From positions 71,376,500-71,440,499 of the forward strand of contig CM057827.1 of the NCBI GenBank assembly GCA_030068075.1: a stretch of 64,000 bases of DNA, given 5' to 3'. The notes under the pieces were generated by a model. It was given only the letters and a program-made list of their open reading frames with translations, was not told where the DNA came from and did not search any database. Every line of letters begins with the position of its first letter. Within the stretch, counting starts at the first letter, position 1. Of the stretch, positions 50,290 to 61,614 are shown piece after piece. Made by a program: the position numbers and the translations under genes. The DNA is from Paguma larvata. Its lineage: Eukaryota > Chordata > Mammalia > Carnivora > Viverridae.

Positions 50290-50660
50290 GACATCTTCAG
50301 TGCAATAAGGTAGTTTTATTAAAGCACAGAGACGGGACCTGCGGGCAGAAATTGCTGTACTGGGGTTGTGATGAGTGACTGACTATATCCTTGGGAGCTG
50401 GAAGAGGTATAGACAAAGGGAAGTTTCCAAAAGGACTTTCATATGCTAAAGACAACTCACAGGATCCTGGAGGCCTAGCTATTGTTAAGGTAAGATTGTT
50501 TTCCCTCTAGCAAAGTATTACCATTAAGACAGTTGGGAGTTCCTGAACGAATATCCTACTCTGCCTGCCTCAAGTATTTGTCAATGGGCTGCAGGTTAGA
50601 AGGAAATTTAGTTTTATCTACATTTTCTTCTGCCTTTGTTCCCCACATCAGTGTACAGTT
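50290..50660 (-). mobile_element. Probable LTR-derived repeat (antisense)
   Basis: The plus strand carries aaggtagttttattaaagcac followed by repeat-like wording that I associate with carnivore ERV/MaLR LTRs. On the minus strand this gives an AATAAA near the 3' end (about 50315). Family not established. Confidence 0.35.
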
Positions 50661-51050
50661 TTATGTACAACTTAACACTCCAATTTGCTTATAACAGCCC
50701 TGGCTTGGTAACAGTATACTTAATGCTTATCTGGAAAAGTGAATGATCAACTAAATTAAGGTAAGATGTAACATTTTATAGCCATGGGTATTCATGCAAT
50801 GGAAAAACTGTTTAGGTGGGAAAGTATTCGGAATGTATTAGTTTTGCACTAGAGGTAAAAAAATCAGAAAAAAAGCATTCACAGCAATACCCAGTCATAA
50901 GAAAAACAGCTCAAAAAGTTACAAAAAAGGTTTTCCTATGATAATTTGGGTTTTTTAAAACTACATTCTTCATTTAGTAACACAATGTGACGCTTGGAAT
51001 ATTTAGGGGGCACAGCTGCCAAAACCTGTGTTTGAAATTTAAAATGCAAT

Positions 51051-51175
51051 TGGGGCTCCTGAGTGGCTCAGTTGGTTAAATGACCAACTTTGGCTTAGGT
51101 CATGATCTCATGGTTCGGGAGTTCAAGCCCTGAATCGGGCTTCACACTGACAGTGCAGAATCTGCTTGGAATTCC

Positions 51176-51213
<38 letters not shown>

Positions 51214-51290
51214 GCCCCTCCCGCATTTGTGGCCTCACTCTCTCTCAAAATAAATAAATAAACTTCAATAAATAAATAAATAATTTTGAA
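51051..51290 (+). mobile_element. Carnivore SINE
   Basis: Head ggggctcctgagtggctcag, long (tc)n, repeated aaataaat tail. Confidence 0.87.
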
Positions 51291-51639
51291 ACACTATTGA
51301 AAAATGCATTGGAGAAGTTAAAAATATTGAAACTTCACAAGCCAAATAAGTATACACTAGTTTTCAGGCACACATTCTCTGTGTAAAGCATAATAATGGC
51401 AATACTGTTAAGTCCGCTTTTAACTTTAACTCACAAAGATAAATGAAATCAGGTAGTATGCAATTACACCCTAGAAAAAGTGAGAACAGTGTGCACATTA
51501 TACAAGTGTGTGCATGTGATGGCACTATTCAAATACATTTCTTTCTCAAAATATATCTATGTATCCATCAGATTGATAAGATTGACAGGCTGTAGCATTT
51601 GCCACTCCCTGGGGACGCAGAATATCCACTGATTAATGA

Positions 51640-51850
51640 ACCATCCATACAATGTGTGATTCTAGGCAAGTTAGCTTCCTTGAGGTTTAAATCCTCACAT
51701 AAAATAGGGTTATCAATAGTACATAGATCTGTTCAAACTACTAAGTGAAATAATCCATATTCTGTACCTATCAGAATGTGGGGCATGCACACACATATGC
51801 GGTAAATATTAGCTACTACTACCACTGTTATTATCAATATAATATTGTCA
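51640..51850 (+). mobile_element. MIR element
   Basis: tctaggcaagttagcttcc, aaaatagggttatcaatagt and gcggtaaatattagctac fit a diverged MIR. Confidence 0.5.
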
Positions 51851-52000
51851 TTATTAGTCATTTTCTGTATACCAGTATAGTCTCCGTTTCCTCTGAGTTA
51901 GCCCAGAATCAACTTGTGTTTTACCATGTTTATTGAGGAAATAAGGAAAATAATATCAATTAATTAATTTCATGTAAGAAAAAATTTAGAAAAACATCTT

Positions 52001-52188
52001 GGGGCTCCTGGGTGGCTCAGTTGGTGAAGCATCCTACTTCAGCTCAGGTCATGATCTCGAGCCTGCATGGGGCTCTGCGTTGACAGCTCAGAGCCTGGAG
52101 CCTGCTTCGGACTCTGTCTCCCTCTCTCTCTGCCCCACCCCCACTCATACTCTGTCTCTGAAAAATTAATAAACATTAAAAAAAAATC
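52001..52188 (+). mobile_element. Felid-type SINE
   Basis: Head ggggctcctgggtggctcag through aataaacattaaaaaaaa; about 490 bp 3' of the TRAV38 copy A coding end. Confidence 0.88.
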
Positions 52189-52643
52189 CTATCTGTGAAT
52201 TAAGGAATGTTGTAGGTACTGTAGCCATTGAAATGAATAAATCTCAGTCTCTAATAAGTAAAGCTTGCTCTAAGGAAAAAAAAAAAAGAATAAGATTAGG
52301 GTTGAAAACCTAAGGTTAAAAAAGAGGAAGTGGTCAGCAATACCTGGGCAAGATTGGGACAAGGACTTCGAGAAGAGGAGACACTTCAGAACACCTTGAA
52401 CGCTACTGAAGGGGCTCAGTGGGGATGGGCATTCTATGCTGAGGGACCAGTCATTTTTATTTTTATTACTATTTTGAGAATTATGGCTTCTAGACATCTT
52501 TTCTGTGTTTCCTATGTTTCTATTTCTATAGAATAGTTTTGTTTTTCCTCCGGAGAAGTCGATGATTCCCTCTCTATGTTCCTGGTACCCCAACTACTCC
52601 CCCTCCGCCTTCCCCCGACCTCTGCACAGACACTGAGGTCTGA

Positions 52644-52682
52644 GGTTTCTGTAAGCCTCTCCCTGCTGCTTCTGTCACTGTG
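52644..52682 (-). other. 23-bp-spacer recombination signal sequence of TRAV38 copy A
   Basis: Minus-strand heptamer CACAGTG (52676-52682), 23-bp spacer, nonamer ACAGAAACC (52644-52652). It has the same heptamer and nonamer as the other TRAV38 copy, with a spacer differing at about one position. It directs RAG joining to J segments with 12-bp-spacer signals. Confidence 0.94.
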
Positions 52683-53269
52683 CCTCCCTGAGAGCACAGA
52701 AATACATCGCAGCATCCTCCAACCGTGAGTCTGAGATCCTGAGACTGAAGGATTTGTCTGTCTTCCGGAAGTTCACAGAGAAGCGATTATTTGTTGCATT
52801 CTCTTGCTTATAAGCTTCTTGGCGAATAATGAGAACCATCTCCCCGCTGGGAGGCTGTTTGTACCAGAGCAAATAATAATTAGTGTCACTAGTGTCAAAC
52901 ATGCAGTCTAGGGTCACAGTCTCTGCCTCCTGCACAGACATTTCTGGTTGAGTCTGAGTGACCGTCTGGGCCGTGCTGGATCCTGTGGGAAAGAGGAGAG
53001 GGTATCATCACACCAGACAGATAAGGCAGGCAGACTCACAAGCTGATCCCATCCCCACCACGTTTCCTCTTCTTGATCAAACTTCAGGCAACATGCATCA
53101 GCTTCTTTGCTCCCAATAGCCAGAGCCAAAGAGGAGGCAAGATGCCTGTGTTACTGATCTTTCTTCCTCCTTCCAGTCCTGTTGGATAATAGTAAAAGCA
53201 AATACGTGTGCCTTCCTTACCAAGACAGGTGGAAACCACGAATGCCCACAGCAAACCAGGGTAAACCAT
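52683..53269 (-). CDS. TRAV38: T-cell receptor alpha variable gene, TRAV38-like, copy A (leader + V exon)
   Basis: Germline V segment for a TCR alpha (possibly delta) chain. Leader exon 53221-53269 encodes MVYPGLLWAFVVSTCL with a GTAAGG donor; V exon 52683-52982 starts after a CCCACAG acceptor and reads on as GSSTAQTVTQTQPEMSVQ. Landmarks: first Cys in VTLDCMF, Trp in LLWYKQPP, sequon NAT, second Cys in AMYFCALRE. A consensus 23-RSS follows. The frame is intact, so it should be able to rearrange. CDR1 (DTSDTNYY) differs from the other copy, while CDR2 and framework 3 are identical at protein level. A CRE and an ETS-like motif lie just upstream. It is probably a tandem duplicate of copy B about 7.4 kb away; family assignment is from recalled human TRAV38. 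Confidence 0.94.
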
Positions 53270-53342
53270 GCTGGCGGCTCGCTCCTGCAGGGTGAAAAAA
53301 TCTCCTCCTCTGATCTGAAGCTGGGGTATCAGCTCTGCTCCG

Positions 53343-53370
53343 TGACGTCACTGCTTCAGAACAGGAAATG
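53343..53370 (-). promoter_or_regulatory. CRE plus ETS-like site in TRAV38 copy A promoter
   Basis: The palindrome TGACGTCA (53343-53350) within gtgacgtcact lies 74 bp upstream of the leader ATG. An ETS-like acaggaaatg follows at 53361-53370. The first matches the conserved CRE-type decamer of TCR V promoters bound by CREB/ATF factors. Binding is inferred; the motifs are seen directly. Confidence 0.7.
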
Positions 53371-53879
53371 TATGGCAGGTGGGCCGTTGGTTCTGTCTTG
53401 CTCAAAGAAGTTCATCAATGCTTTTTGTCTTTTGCTCCAGAGAATAAATGTTTGGCTGTAGTAGCAAATGAGAAGAGGTGTTAGAACCATAATTTATTCT
53501 GAGCTAACAATCAAGAAGTGAAGGAGCTGGTAAATTGTTTGTGTGAAGATGTAATCTAGGACAGGAGAAAGGGGTGGGTGAGGAAAAGACAAGCAAAGCT
53601 AATGTGATGACTTACAGTTTTCTCTGCCAGCTTTCTCTCTCTCTCCCCCCCCCCACCCCCCGTCTCTTTTCTTTTCTTTTTTAAAGTCTTGAAGTCAATA
53701 TCCTAATGGCCTCTGGGTTGCCATACACGTTTTGGTTATTTTATTCTTTGACCAATCCCGTATTTTAATTATTTCTCCAAACTTCAAAATAATGATAAAG
53801 ACAACAGCAATGCTCAGATAGTCGAGAGAAAACTGGAGCCAGGATTTTGATACCTAACTGCACTGTTATTTGCTTCAAG

Positions 53880-54070
53880 AGTTTATTTATTATTATTGTT
53901 GTTGTGTGTGTATGTAATTTGAGAGGGAGAACAAGTGGGGCCGGGTGGCAGAGGGAGAGAGAGAATACCAAGCAGGCTCCACGCTCACCCTGATGCGAGC
54001 CCTTGGGATCATGCCCTTGAGCCAAAATCAAGAGTCTGAAGCTCAACTGACTAGGTCACCCAGCCCCCCC
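53880..54070 (-). mobile_element. Diverged carnivore SINE
   Basis: Antisense copy with a degraded tail (tttattattattgttg), ending ggtcacccagcccccc. Confidence 0.75.
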
Positions 54071-55835
54071 CCTCCCTTTAAAGAATATCTTGCTTAAGCG
54101 AGGTCAAAGAGCTCTAAAATACCGGTGGCAAATGTTCCCATAGGACTTTTGTGCACATGTATTCATGGCCGTGCGAATGAAGAATCAGAATAGTTGGTCT
54201 AAAACTTATCTGGGAACACTCTATGCCACCCTTTTGACAGTGCTTCACTGGCGTGTCATTTTTCTCATGCACACGTTCTTCTATGAGGAGGTAATTGAGC
54301 TAAAACGAAAACTCATGATGTATGGGACCTCTCAATTGGCATTAATTTTCTCTTCCTACTGAGTTTTTGTCATCCAGTCTGAGAAAAGGCCATCTCTGAG
54401 GTCCAGCTTTATGTAAACTTGCACTCTTCATAAAAGAAAGGGGAATGAAAGAAAAGTTAAAAACTGTCTTGCTGTATAGGGCATGGTGGCCTTAAGTCTC
54501 CCAACCTGTTTATCAGTTCCACTTGGGAAATGTGGTAAATAGTAGGCATTTTGACACCGATGCTTGCTCTTAACATCAGAAAACTTAAAGCACGGTCTGG
54601 TGAATTGCCATAGTTGGTACAGTCCTTCTTCCTGTTTGTTTAGCGACTAAATTTCTACCATGCCTACCATTTTCTGGCCAGGGTCATTCAACATTTGCAA
54701 AAATGTGATTATTTTACAATTTCTCCCTCTTTCTCTTTAGTCTTTATAGAAGACCCTAGATAATGGACTGTCTTTTTTCTCCATCTCAGTCCCACTGAAG
54801 CTATGAATTCACAAACAAAGCTCTCAGGAGGGAATGTTTTCTCTCTGTTGCCTGCATTCACTGTACACATAATAATGTTTGGGGATTCCTAGCCAGTGGG
54901 TCTATTGTGCTGTGTTTTAGGTCTTTTCCTGATCCTCTGGGCCCTGCCAATCAGAATTTTAATATCTTCTATCGATCATCCATGCAGTCCCTAGCTGCCA
55001 CAGCTGATCAGGCTGTTGAACTCTGAGGTTGGAATAAGGTAATTCATATGAAAGAACTTTCAGGTGGGCAAATATGGGGGTGGGCAAAAAGCTGCCTTTT
55101 CCTTTTTCTTTTTTTAAAAAATAGATTGTATGTCTAGATGATCCTTGCTTTTGTTTTGGAGTTTGTTTGTTGTTGTTTTTTAAATAAGAACAGCTTTAGG
55201 TTGGGTTGTTTAGGAAACCTCTAGACGGTGGTGAGCAAAGCCAGATTATAGATTATGAAGCAAGGAAAGGAAGGGTGAAGAGAATAGAGGAAGAGGGTAA
55301 AAAACAAAAAGCAGTGCCCCATCTGGGCAGCCCAAGAAATTCTACTGTGCTCCCTTGGGATATCAACAGTATCTGGCAACTACCGTCACAGAATTTCTCG
55401 CAAGAGTTAGCTAGTTAGACTATAAAAATTAAAAACTAGGAGAAAAATATGTGGACATCACATGTCTACTCTCAAGTTCTCATGGAAGAAATTTTACAGA
55501 GGCAGAAATTAAGGCACTTCAACAACTTAATGGTCCAAGTGAAAGCCGCTACTCCAGACATCAAGATAGTCCCTTTTGGCTGGGAGGATCTTTACTGAAG
55601 AACACGGAGGACCCCAGCCCTAGTCACCTCAGTGTTCTCATGATCTCATTTCCTTATTTAAAAATACAGTGAACAAAAAAAATTGTACAGAAGTCTTTTC
55701 AAAAAGTTTTGTTTATATTCTTTATATTCATTTACAATTTTCGTTTGTCAGAGGAGATGATGGGGACTGTGTACTAGCTTCTGAGTGGCAGTCCCAATGC
55801 AGAGAGTAAGTCCCAGTGCACTTGGGTGCTCTCTG
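54071..55835. other. Intergenic sequence between a V remnant and TRAV38 copy A
   Basis: Nothing recognised apart from the flanking V remnant and SINE. Confidence 0.45.
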
Positions 55836-55965
55836 GAGACCATGAGCTTCTGTTAGCACAGAGCTAGGTGGCTGAGTCTCTCAAGTGCACAGTCTGGATG
55901 TGCAGGGAAAGCTGGAGCTGGGACTAACCCAGGATCTCCCCTTGTACTCCAGAGCCCTGTTGAAC
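55836..55965 (-). pseudogene. TCR V-exon 3' remnant (framework 3)
   Basis: The minus strand reads LHIQTVHLRDSAT, a stop in place of the expected Tyr, then LCAN. This is the typical framework 3/second-Cys signature of a TRAV exon. Upstream only a short matching stretch (GTCCCAGCTCC) is recognisable; no leader, first Cys or proper RSS was found. It shares wording with the remnant near 62.0 kb, and both lie upstream of a TRAV38 copy. Subgroup not identified. Confidence 0.5.
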
Positions 55966-56809
55966 AAGAACGAAAACAAAAGCAGCAACTTTATTATAAG
56001 TACTTTCCATACTATACCTGTGGATCCTAAATACTGTTCAAGTAATTATAGTAAATATTCAAATTCTTTCCTCCTTGGATGATCAGTTTAAGAAAGGATT
56101 TTTCTCTCTGTTCACTTGATGATTAATGTTCTTAAAAAGAAAATGTTAAAGAGTGGATTAAAAAATCCATTTGTTCTTTGAGTCTCTTCTACAAAAGATA
56201 CACACTTGTTCTTGGAAGCTTCTGAGTCCTCTGGGTTCCTGATGACATAAATTCTCCCAGCTGAAGTCACCAGATCATAAATGTGGCTCCTAGAAGCTCC
56301 TTTATATTTGGCCTTCCTAAGTCCATGGAAGATTCAATTCTGGAATGTGGAAATCTGACCTAGACTCTTCAGATAAAGAAGGGGTTATTCCAGTGTTTTC
56401 GTACGTGTGAGAGACAAAGGTGATGGAATAGGAGACAGGTTTTTGCAAATAACTGTTGTCAATGAATGCAAGCAGTGCCCTCTTCAGGTCAAAGAAATGA
56501 TAACAGAGGCAATTCCTACGATTTAGTCCTCTACACAGGAAGAACTTGGTTTTGTCAAGAAATCTGTTCTGGAAGTAATCTATTTATATAAATTTCAGAA
56601 TTCTCTTTACACTCAATGAAGAGAACTTGATATTTAGAACGTGCCTTTTTCTCCCCTTTATCACTACTTTTAAAACTCCTACCTTTTATTCTGTCTTAAC
56701 TTTTCGAAGAAACCTTCTGTGACAAAGTTAGAATGTACCGATTTCCCCCCTTAATATTCTGTCATGAATATATGATGATTATGAAATACATTTTAACCAT
56801 AATCTTTAG

Positions 56810-56940
56810 CTCTATCTAACACTAACCATGTGCCTGACACTGTGCCAAGAGCACTGAGGAATCTTGAAGTATACAAGGCAAAATTCTGTCCTAGAGATGA
56901 GAATAAGAAGCAAGATCGGTACCTTGAAACAAAGCAAATG
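56810..56940 (+). mobile_element. L2 fragment
   Basis: actaaccatgtgcctgacac and atgagaataagaagcaag resemble a diverged L2/MIR-type consensus. Confidence 0.4.
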
Positions 56941-56958
56941 CTTTAAGAAGGTAAGTCA

Positions 56959-57157
56959 TGGGGTACCTGGGTGGCTCAGTTGGTTGAGCATCTGACTCTT
57001 GTTTTTGGCTCGGGTCATGATCCCAGTATCGTGGGATCGACCCTGCGTTGGTTGGGCTCCATGCTGGGTTTGTAGCCTGCTTGGGATTGTCTCTATCTCT
57101 CTCTCCCTCTGCTCTTCTGCCCCTCTCCCCTGGTCACATGCAAATGCACTCTCTCTT

Positions 57158-57194
<37 letters not shown>

Positions 57195-57196
57195 AA
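56959..57196 (+). mobile_element. Carnivore SINE with long CT tract
   Basis: Head ggggtacctgggtggctcag; (ct)n run 57159-57191 followed by a short caaaaaa tail. Confidence 0.87.
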
Positions 57197-57880
57197 AGTA
57201 TATCACCAAGAGTCAAATTGTTTGGTGCAGATTCAATGCCTAATTGGATGACATTAGAAGAAAAGGAATTCAAGGATTCTCTGTTACAGATGAATCCTTG
57301 GAGAAGATAGAACCTCAAAGTGTAGGACTAATATGATTTAGCCAGCTGAGATATACATAAAAGGGAAATTTGGGTGAGTGGAACAAGCAGAAAAGAAATT
57401 TAAGAGCTTGAATTGTTTATAGGTCAGTGAGGAGGATAGACTGGAATAAAGGTATATTTTGGGAAGAAGTAAGAATGAGGTTTAAATAGTAGAGGGCGAG
57501 CAGGCATAAGGAAGGGGATAATGATAAGAGAGTTTCGATTTAGTATGTAAAGTTTCTGTGCAATGAAAAGATGTGATCACACATCTGCAGAGCCTAGAGT
57601 TTCACACATGTGATCTGTTTCACCATATTTTGAAAAAATAAGGTGACATCTTCTGTTTTCAATTAATCACTCAAGTACCCACCTGCTGTTATTAGCAACC
57701 AGCCCCGTAAAGTTCATCTCGAACTCTCTTCTGTTCTTTCTCTATTAAATTTTCAAATAATGTGTTAATTTTTCTTTCCCCCAAATAGAGCTGGAAACAA
57801 GGACTCAGGTGAAGGTAGTTTCTTTAGGAAGAGATCTGAGACAGCAGGAGTGAGAAAATAGGTAGTTTAAGATTGGGACT

Positions 57881-58091
57881 CGGGGCGCATGGGTGGCTAA
57901 GTTGGTTAAGTGGCCAACTTCAGCTCAGGTCATGATCTCATGGTCTGTGAGCTCGAGCCCCATGTCGGGCTCTGTACTGACAGCTCAGAGCCTGGAACAT
58001 GCTTTGTACTCTGTACCTCCCTCTCTCTCTGCCCTTCCCCTGCTCACGCTCTGCCTCTATGTCTTTCAAAAATAAATAAACGTTAAAAAAA
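57881..58091 (+). mobile_element. Felid-type SINE
   Basis: Head ggggcgcatgggtggctaag; duplication attgggact at 57872-57880 and 58092-58100. Confidence 0.9.
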
Positions 58092-58100
58092 ATTGGGACT

Positions 58101-58940
58101 TGATTCTTCCAGGTCCTGGTAAGCACACAGGAAGCCCCTCTGGGACACTCTGCTGGAAGGCGGAAGCTAGGGCATGCCTTGGTCCTCTCTCCCCACTGGT
58201 TGGGACTTGCCAGCGGGACTTGCCAGTGGGGGCAGTAATTCTCCTGTGTTTACCCACAGCCTGAGTGAGCTCCTGAGTAGCCAGAGAAGGCTCTGGGATA
58301 AGAAGTAAAAAAATACACAGGAAATGTATAATGTTGGATGTTATCAGCTTGAGATGGGTGCGCGTGTCCGTAGAATTATCTACCCTACCTATCGGTAGAA
58401 TCAGAGCTGGGCATTTGGACATGACCACAAGGTACATCAGATCTCGATGACAATGCTTTCTTTGCACTACTCAGGTGGGTGTTTGTCCTGTGTTGTTTTC
58501 ATGGTGTCACTGAGTCTTAAAGGTTGTGGTGGACTGAAATCCATCTAAAACACTTAATACAGGAAGGTTGCACGACATGACCTTCAGGCCCCACTTCTGT
58601 AACTGGTACCAAGGCCATAATGAAAACTCTTCTCCTTTCCCCACCACACTCTCTAGATTTCCTTGCCATTGGATGGCACTTACTGGACCTCGATCACTTG
58701 TCTGATAGGGAGACCCAGACTTTCGTTGCTCAGGGGATCTCGGTTCTTGTTCACTTTGTCCTTTTCAAGTCACAACTGCCACTTGCTGTTTTTATTGGAC
58801 ATGAAATACCCAATGCGAAACACAGATTCCAGACACATTGCTCTTTGCCCTCACTATGTTGTAACAACTTGATGCTTCATGATAATCAGAGTCAATTATC
58901 CCTCCTTTCTTTGCCTGCTGGACGTTTGGCACAAGGAGTT
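58101..58940. other. Intergenic sequence, nothing recognised
   Basis: No exon or RSS seen. Confidence 0.45.
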
Positions 58941-58957
58941 CAAAATGGCATAGGCAG

Positions 58958-59177
58958 GGGCGCTTGGGTGGCTCAGTCGGTTAAGTGGCCGACTTCAGCT
59001 CAGGTCATGATCTCACAGTCTGTGAGTTCGAGCCCCGCGTCGGGCTCTGTGCTGATGGCTCAGAGCCTGGAGACTGCTTCAGATTCTGTGTCTGCCTCTC
59101 TCTCTATGCCCTTCCCCTGCTTATGCTCTGTCTCTCAAAAGTAAATAAATGTTAAAAAAAAAAAAAAAAAGAAAAAA
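58958..59177 (+). mobile_element. Felid-type SINE, near-consensus and young-looking
   Basis: Near-consensus body (gagccccgcgtcgggctctg), poly-A tail and a perfect 17-bp duplication caaaatggcataggcag (58941-58957 and 59178-59194). Confidence 0.93.
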
Positions 59178-59194
59178 CAAAATGGCATAGGCAG

Positions 59195-60066
59195 CGGTCA
59201 GAGCTGCAGGTTCAGTGGAACCCTTACTGAATCCTCTGGTGGAAGCATTCTTCCTCCAGGTCCTAAGACCTTTAATCCGGCAGAGCCTAGGGCTGTAGGA
59301 AAGGGCAACACAAATTCTGGAAATGAGTAATAGTAGAAGAGTCTAGTCTACTTCCAGTTCTTCATTTCTAAATTTGCATATTTTAGCTAGGGTGCCAGAG
59401 CACCATATATCAGCCATTGGTTTAATGAATGCTATCGCTTCCAGGAACGTATAGCATTCCAACCACGAAGGGTGATGCCATTGAGCTGGCTTCTTAACTG
59501 AACTTTTAACAAGCCATTCTATCCTACTTCTAGGTCATCTGACCTAAGTACCATAGGTCTAGGTCAACTTTTAGGTCCATAATAGGACCAGTGGATCCTT
59601 TCCTTTGTCATGCCTTCGACTGTCACACTCACCGTATTCTGAAATGGGTACCTTGTTCAGAGAGATTCAGTTTTGAACATGGATGGACAATTAAAAGAAC
59701 AAGTACCAACTAGCCAAAAGGAGAACATTACAGATTTTGGAAGCATGAGCTTTCAGGCAAATTATAAAGATTTGCCGGAGAGAGGACATGCTTAGGAAGT
59801 CTGATCTGTCACCTGTACCATTCAAAGCGATAACGGTTGCATGTGACAGAGTGTATGAAGATACTTTGTAAAACTGGAAAGCACTACATATGTTATTATT
59901 TTTACTGTTATTTTAAGGTTTGTAGCTTACAGATATCCATCTCTCTGTGTTTCTTATATTCGGATAGAAGGAGCTTTTATTCCAAGAGAAGTCAAGGATT
60001 TTCTATGTTCCTGGTGCCCTAGCCACTCCACCCACCCCCGACTTCTGCACAGATGCTGAGGTCTGA
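59195..60066. other. 3' flank of TRAV38 copy B
   Basis: The part nearest the gene (about 59,890-60,066) aligns with the 3' flank of copy A (ctgaggtctgaggtttctg, gttcctggtgcccta), showing the duplication extends past the RSS. Confidence 0.55.
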
Positions 60067-60105
60067 GGTTTCTGTAAGCCTCTCCCTGTTGCTTCTGTCA
60101 CTGTG
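60067..60105 (-). other. 23-bp-spacer recombination signal sequence of TRAV38 copy B
   Basis: On the minus strand, heptamer CACAGTG (60099-60105) abuts the V exon, then a 23-bp spacer and nonamer ACAGAAACC (60067-60075). This is the RAG1/RAG2 target for V-J joining. Heptamer, spacer length and nonamer are near consensus, supporting a functional segment. Confidence 0.93.
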
Positions 60106-60683
60106 CCTTCTGAGAGAGTACAGAAATACATCGCAGCATCCTCCAACCGTGAGTCTGAGATCCTGAGACTGAAGGATTTGTCTGTCTTCCGGAAGTTCAC
60201 AGAGAAGCGATTATTTGTTGCATTCTCTTGCTTATAAGCTTCCTGGCGAATAATGAGAACCATCTCCCCGCTGGGACGCTGTTTGTACCAGAACAAATAA
60301 TAAACACTTTCACTAGTGTCAAACGTGCAGTCCAGGGTCACGGTCTCTGCCTCCTGTACAGACATTTCTGGTTGAGTCTGAGTGACCGTCTGGGCTGTGC
60401 TGGATCCTGTGGGAAAGAGGAGAGGGTATCATCACACCAGACGGATAAGGCAGGCAGACTCACAAGCTGATCCCATCCCCACCACTTTTCCTCTGGATCC
60501 AGACTCCAGGCAGCGCAATCAGCTTTCCGCCTCTCCATCACTGGGCTCTCAGGTGATGCAGTTCCTGCACTATTAATCTCTGGTTCACAGCCCCGTTAGA
60601 TAACACCATACACAAAGACCTCCACCTTCCTCACCAAGACAGGTGGACACCACGACTGCCCACAGCAAGCGGACAAGCGGCAT
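60106..60683 (-). CDS. TRAV38: T-cell receptor alpha variable gene, TRAV38-like, copy B (leader + V exon)
   Basis: Germline V segment for the variable domain of a TCR alpha (in humans TRAV38-2/DV8 also delta) chain. Leader exon 60635-60683 encodes MPLVRLLWAVVVSTCL and ends at a GTGAGG donor; the V exon 60106-60406 follows a CCCACAG acceptor, joining in phase 1. The V domain shows first Cys in VTLDCTF, Trp in LFWYKQ, an NAT glycosylation sequon, and second Cys in AMYFCTL. A consensus recombination signal follows directly. No stop or frameshift is seen, so it looks functional. It is nearly identical in framework 3 to the copy at 52.7 kb but differs in CDR1 (DTSESVYY). The promoter lacks the CRE seen in the sister copy. 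The assignment rests on recall of human TRAV38 (MSVQEAETVTL, RQEAYKQ, AMYFCA). Confidence 0.93.
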
Positions 60684-60734
60684 GCTGACAGCTCTCCCCT
60701 GCAGGGTGAGAAGAGGCTCTCACTCTCATCTGGG

Positions 60735-60785
60735 TTCTCCTCTGTGCTCTGCGGCACTTCTGCTGCAGAGCAGGAAATGATCTGA
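60735..60785 (-). promoter_or_regulatory. Proximal promoter of TRAV38 copy B (ETS-like site kept, CRE lost)
   Basis: This block lies about 50-100 bp upstream of the leader ATG and aligns with the copy A promoter. The GGAA core (caggaaatg, about 60771-60779) is retained, but where copy A has TGACGTCA this copy reads about tgcggcac (near 60750), so no CRE is left. TCR V promoters commonly carry a CRE-type decamer; activity here is inferred. Confidence 0.5.
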
Positions 60786-61088
60786 CAGGTGGGTGGATGC
60801 TTATGTCTCACAGAGGAAAGTTTTCCTAATACTTTTTGGTCTCCCTTTCAGAAGATAGGACTTTGGTTATATAATTTCAACTGAAAATGTGAAAATGTGA
60901 AATGTTTTCTGAGTCCTTCTACTCTGGGATGAAAATAAAGGAGAAAGGGAACCGGCAAATTTATTTCTGATACACCCAATCTTGGCGAGGAGAGTGCGAC
61001 CTCGGGTGGTGGGGGGAAGTGGCAGGATATCCTTTGTGACAAAAGCAGACTCTAATTTTTCTTTTTCTTTCTTCAAAAAAAAATGACA

Positions 61089-61278
61089 GGGGCGCCTGGG
61101 TGACTCAGCAGGTTAAGCGTCTGACTCTGGTTCAGGTCATGATCTTATGGTTCATGGGATCGACCCCCTCTGTCAGCACAGAGCCCGCTTCTGATCTTCT
61201 GTCCCCCTCTCTCTGCCCCTCCCCTGCTCGTGCTCTCTCTCAAAAATAAATGAAACATTAAAGAAATAAAACAAAAAT
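61089..61278 (+). mobile_element. Carnivore SINE
   Basis: Head ggggcgcctgggtgactcag; duplication aaaaatgaca at 61079-61088 and 61279-61288. Confidence 0.88.
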
Positions 61279-61409
61279 AAAAATGACAAAACAAATATGA
61301 AAGTATGAATAATTAGTTCTGAATGATAATGATATACCTGTTACATTAATGTATTGAATTTTTTACATTTCCATAATTTCTTAACATACAGAATGAGATA
61401 AAGATAGAT

Positions 61410-61614
61410 TTTTTTTTGAAAGAGAGAGTGCACACGCACACGCATACACACATAACACAGGAGTGGGGGCAGAAGAGAGAGAGAGCATCCCAAGCAGGCT
61501 CTGCACTGTCATTGCAGAGCCTGATGCGAGGTTTGATCTCATGAATGGTGAGGTCATGACCTGAGCTGAAATCAGGAGTTGGACACTTAACCCACTGAAC
61601 CACACAGGTACCCC
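61410..61614 (-). mobile_element. Carnivore SINE
   Basis: Antisense copy with an internal CA-rich patch (cacacgcacacgcatacac), ending ccacacaggtacccc; duplication around taaagatagat. Confidence 0.85.

Noticed and set aside
58620..59144. 174-codon open frame on the plus strand
   Set aside because: Its second half is a SINE; the first half has no protein-like features.
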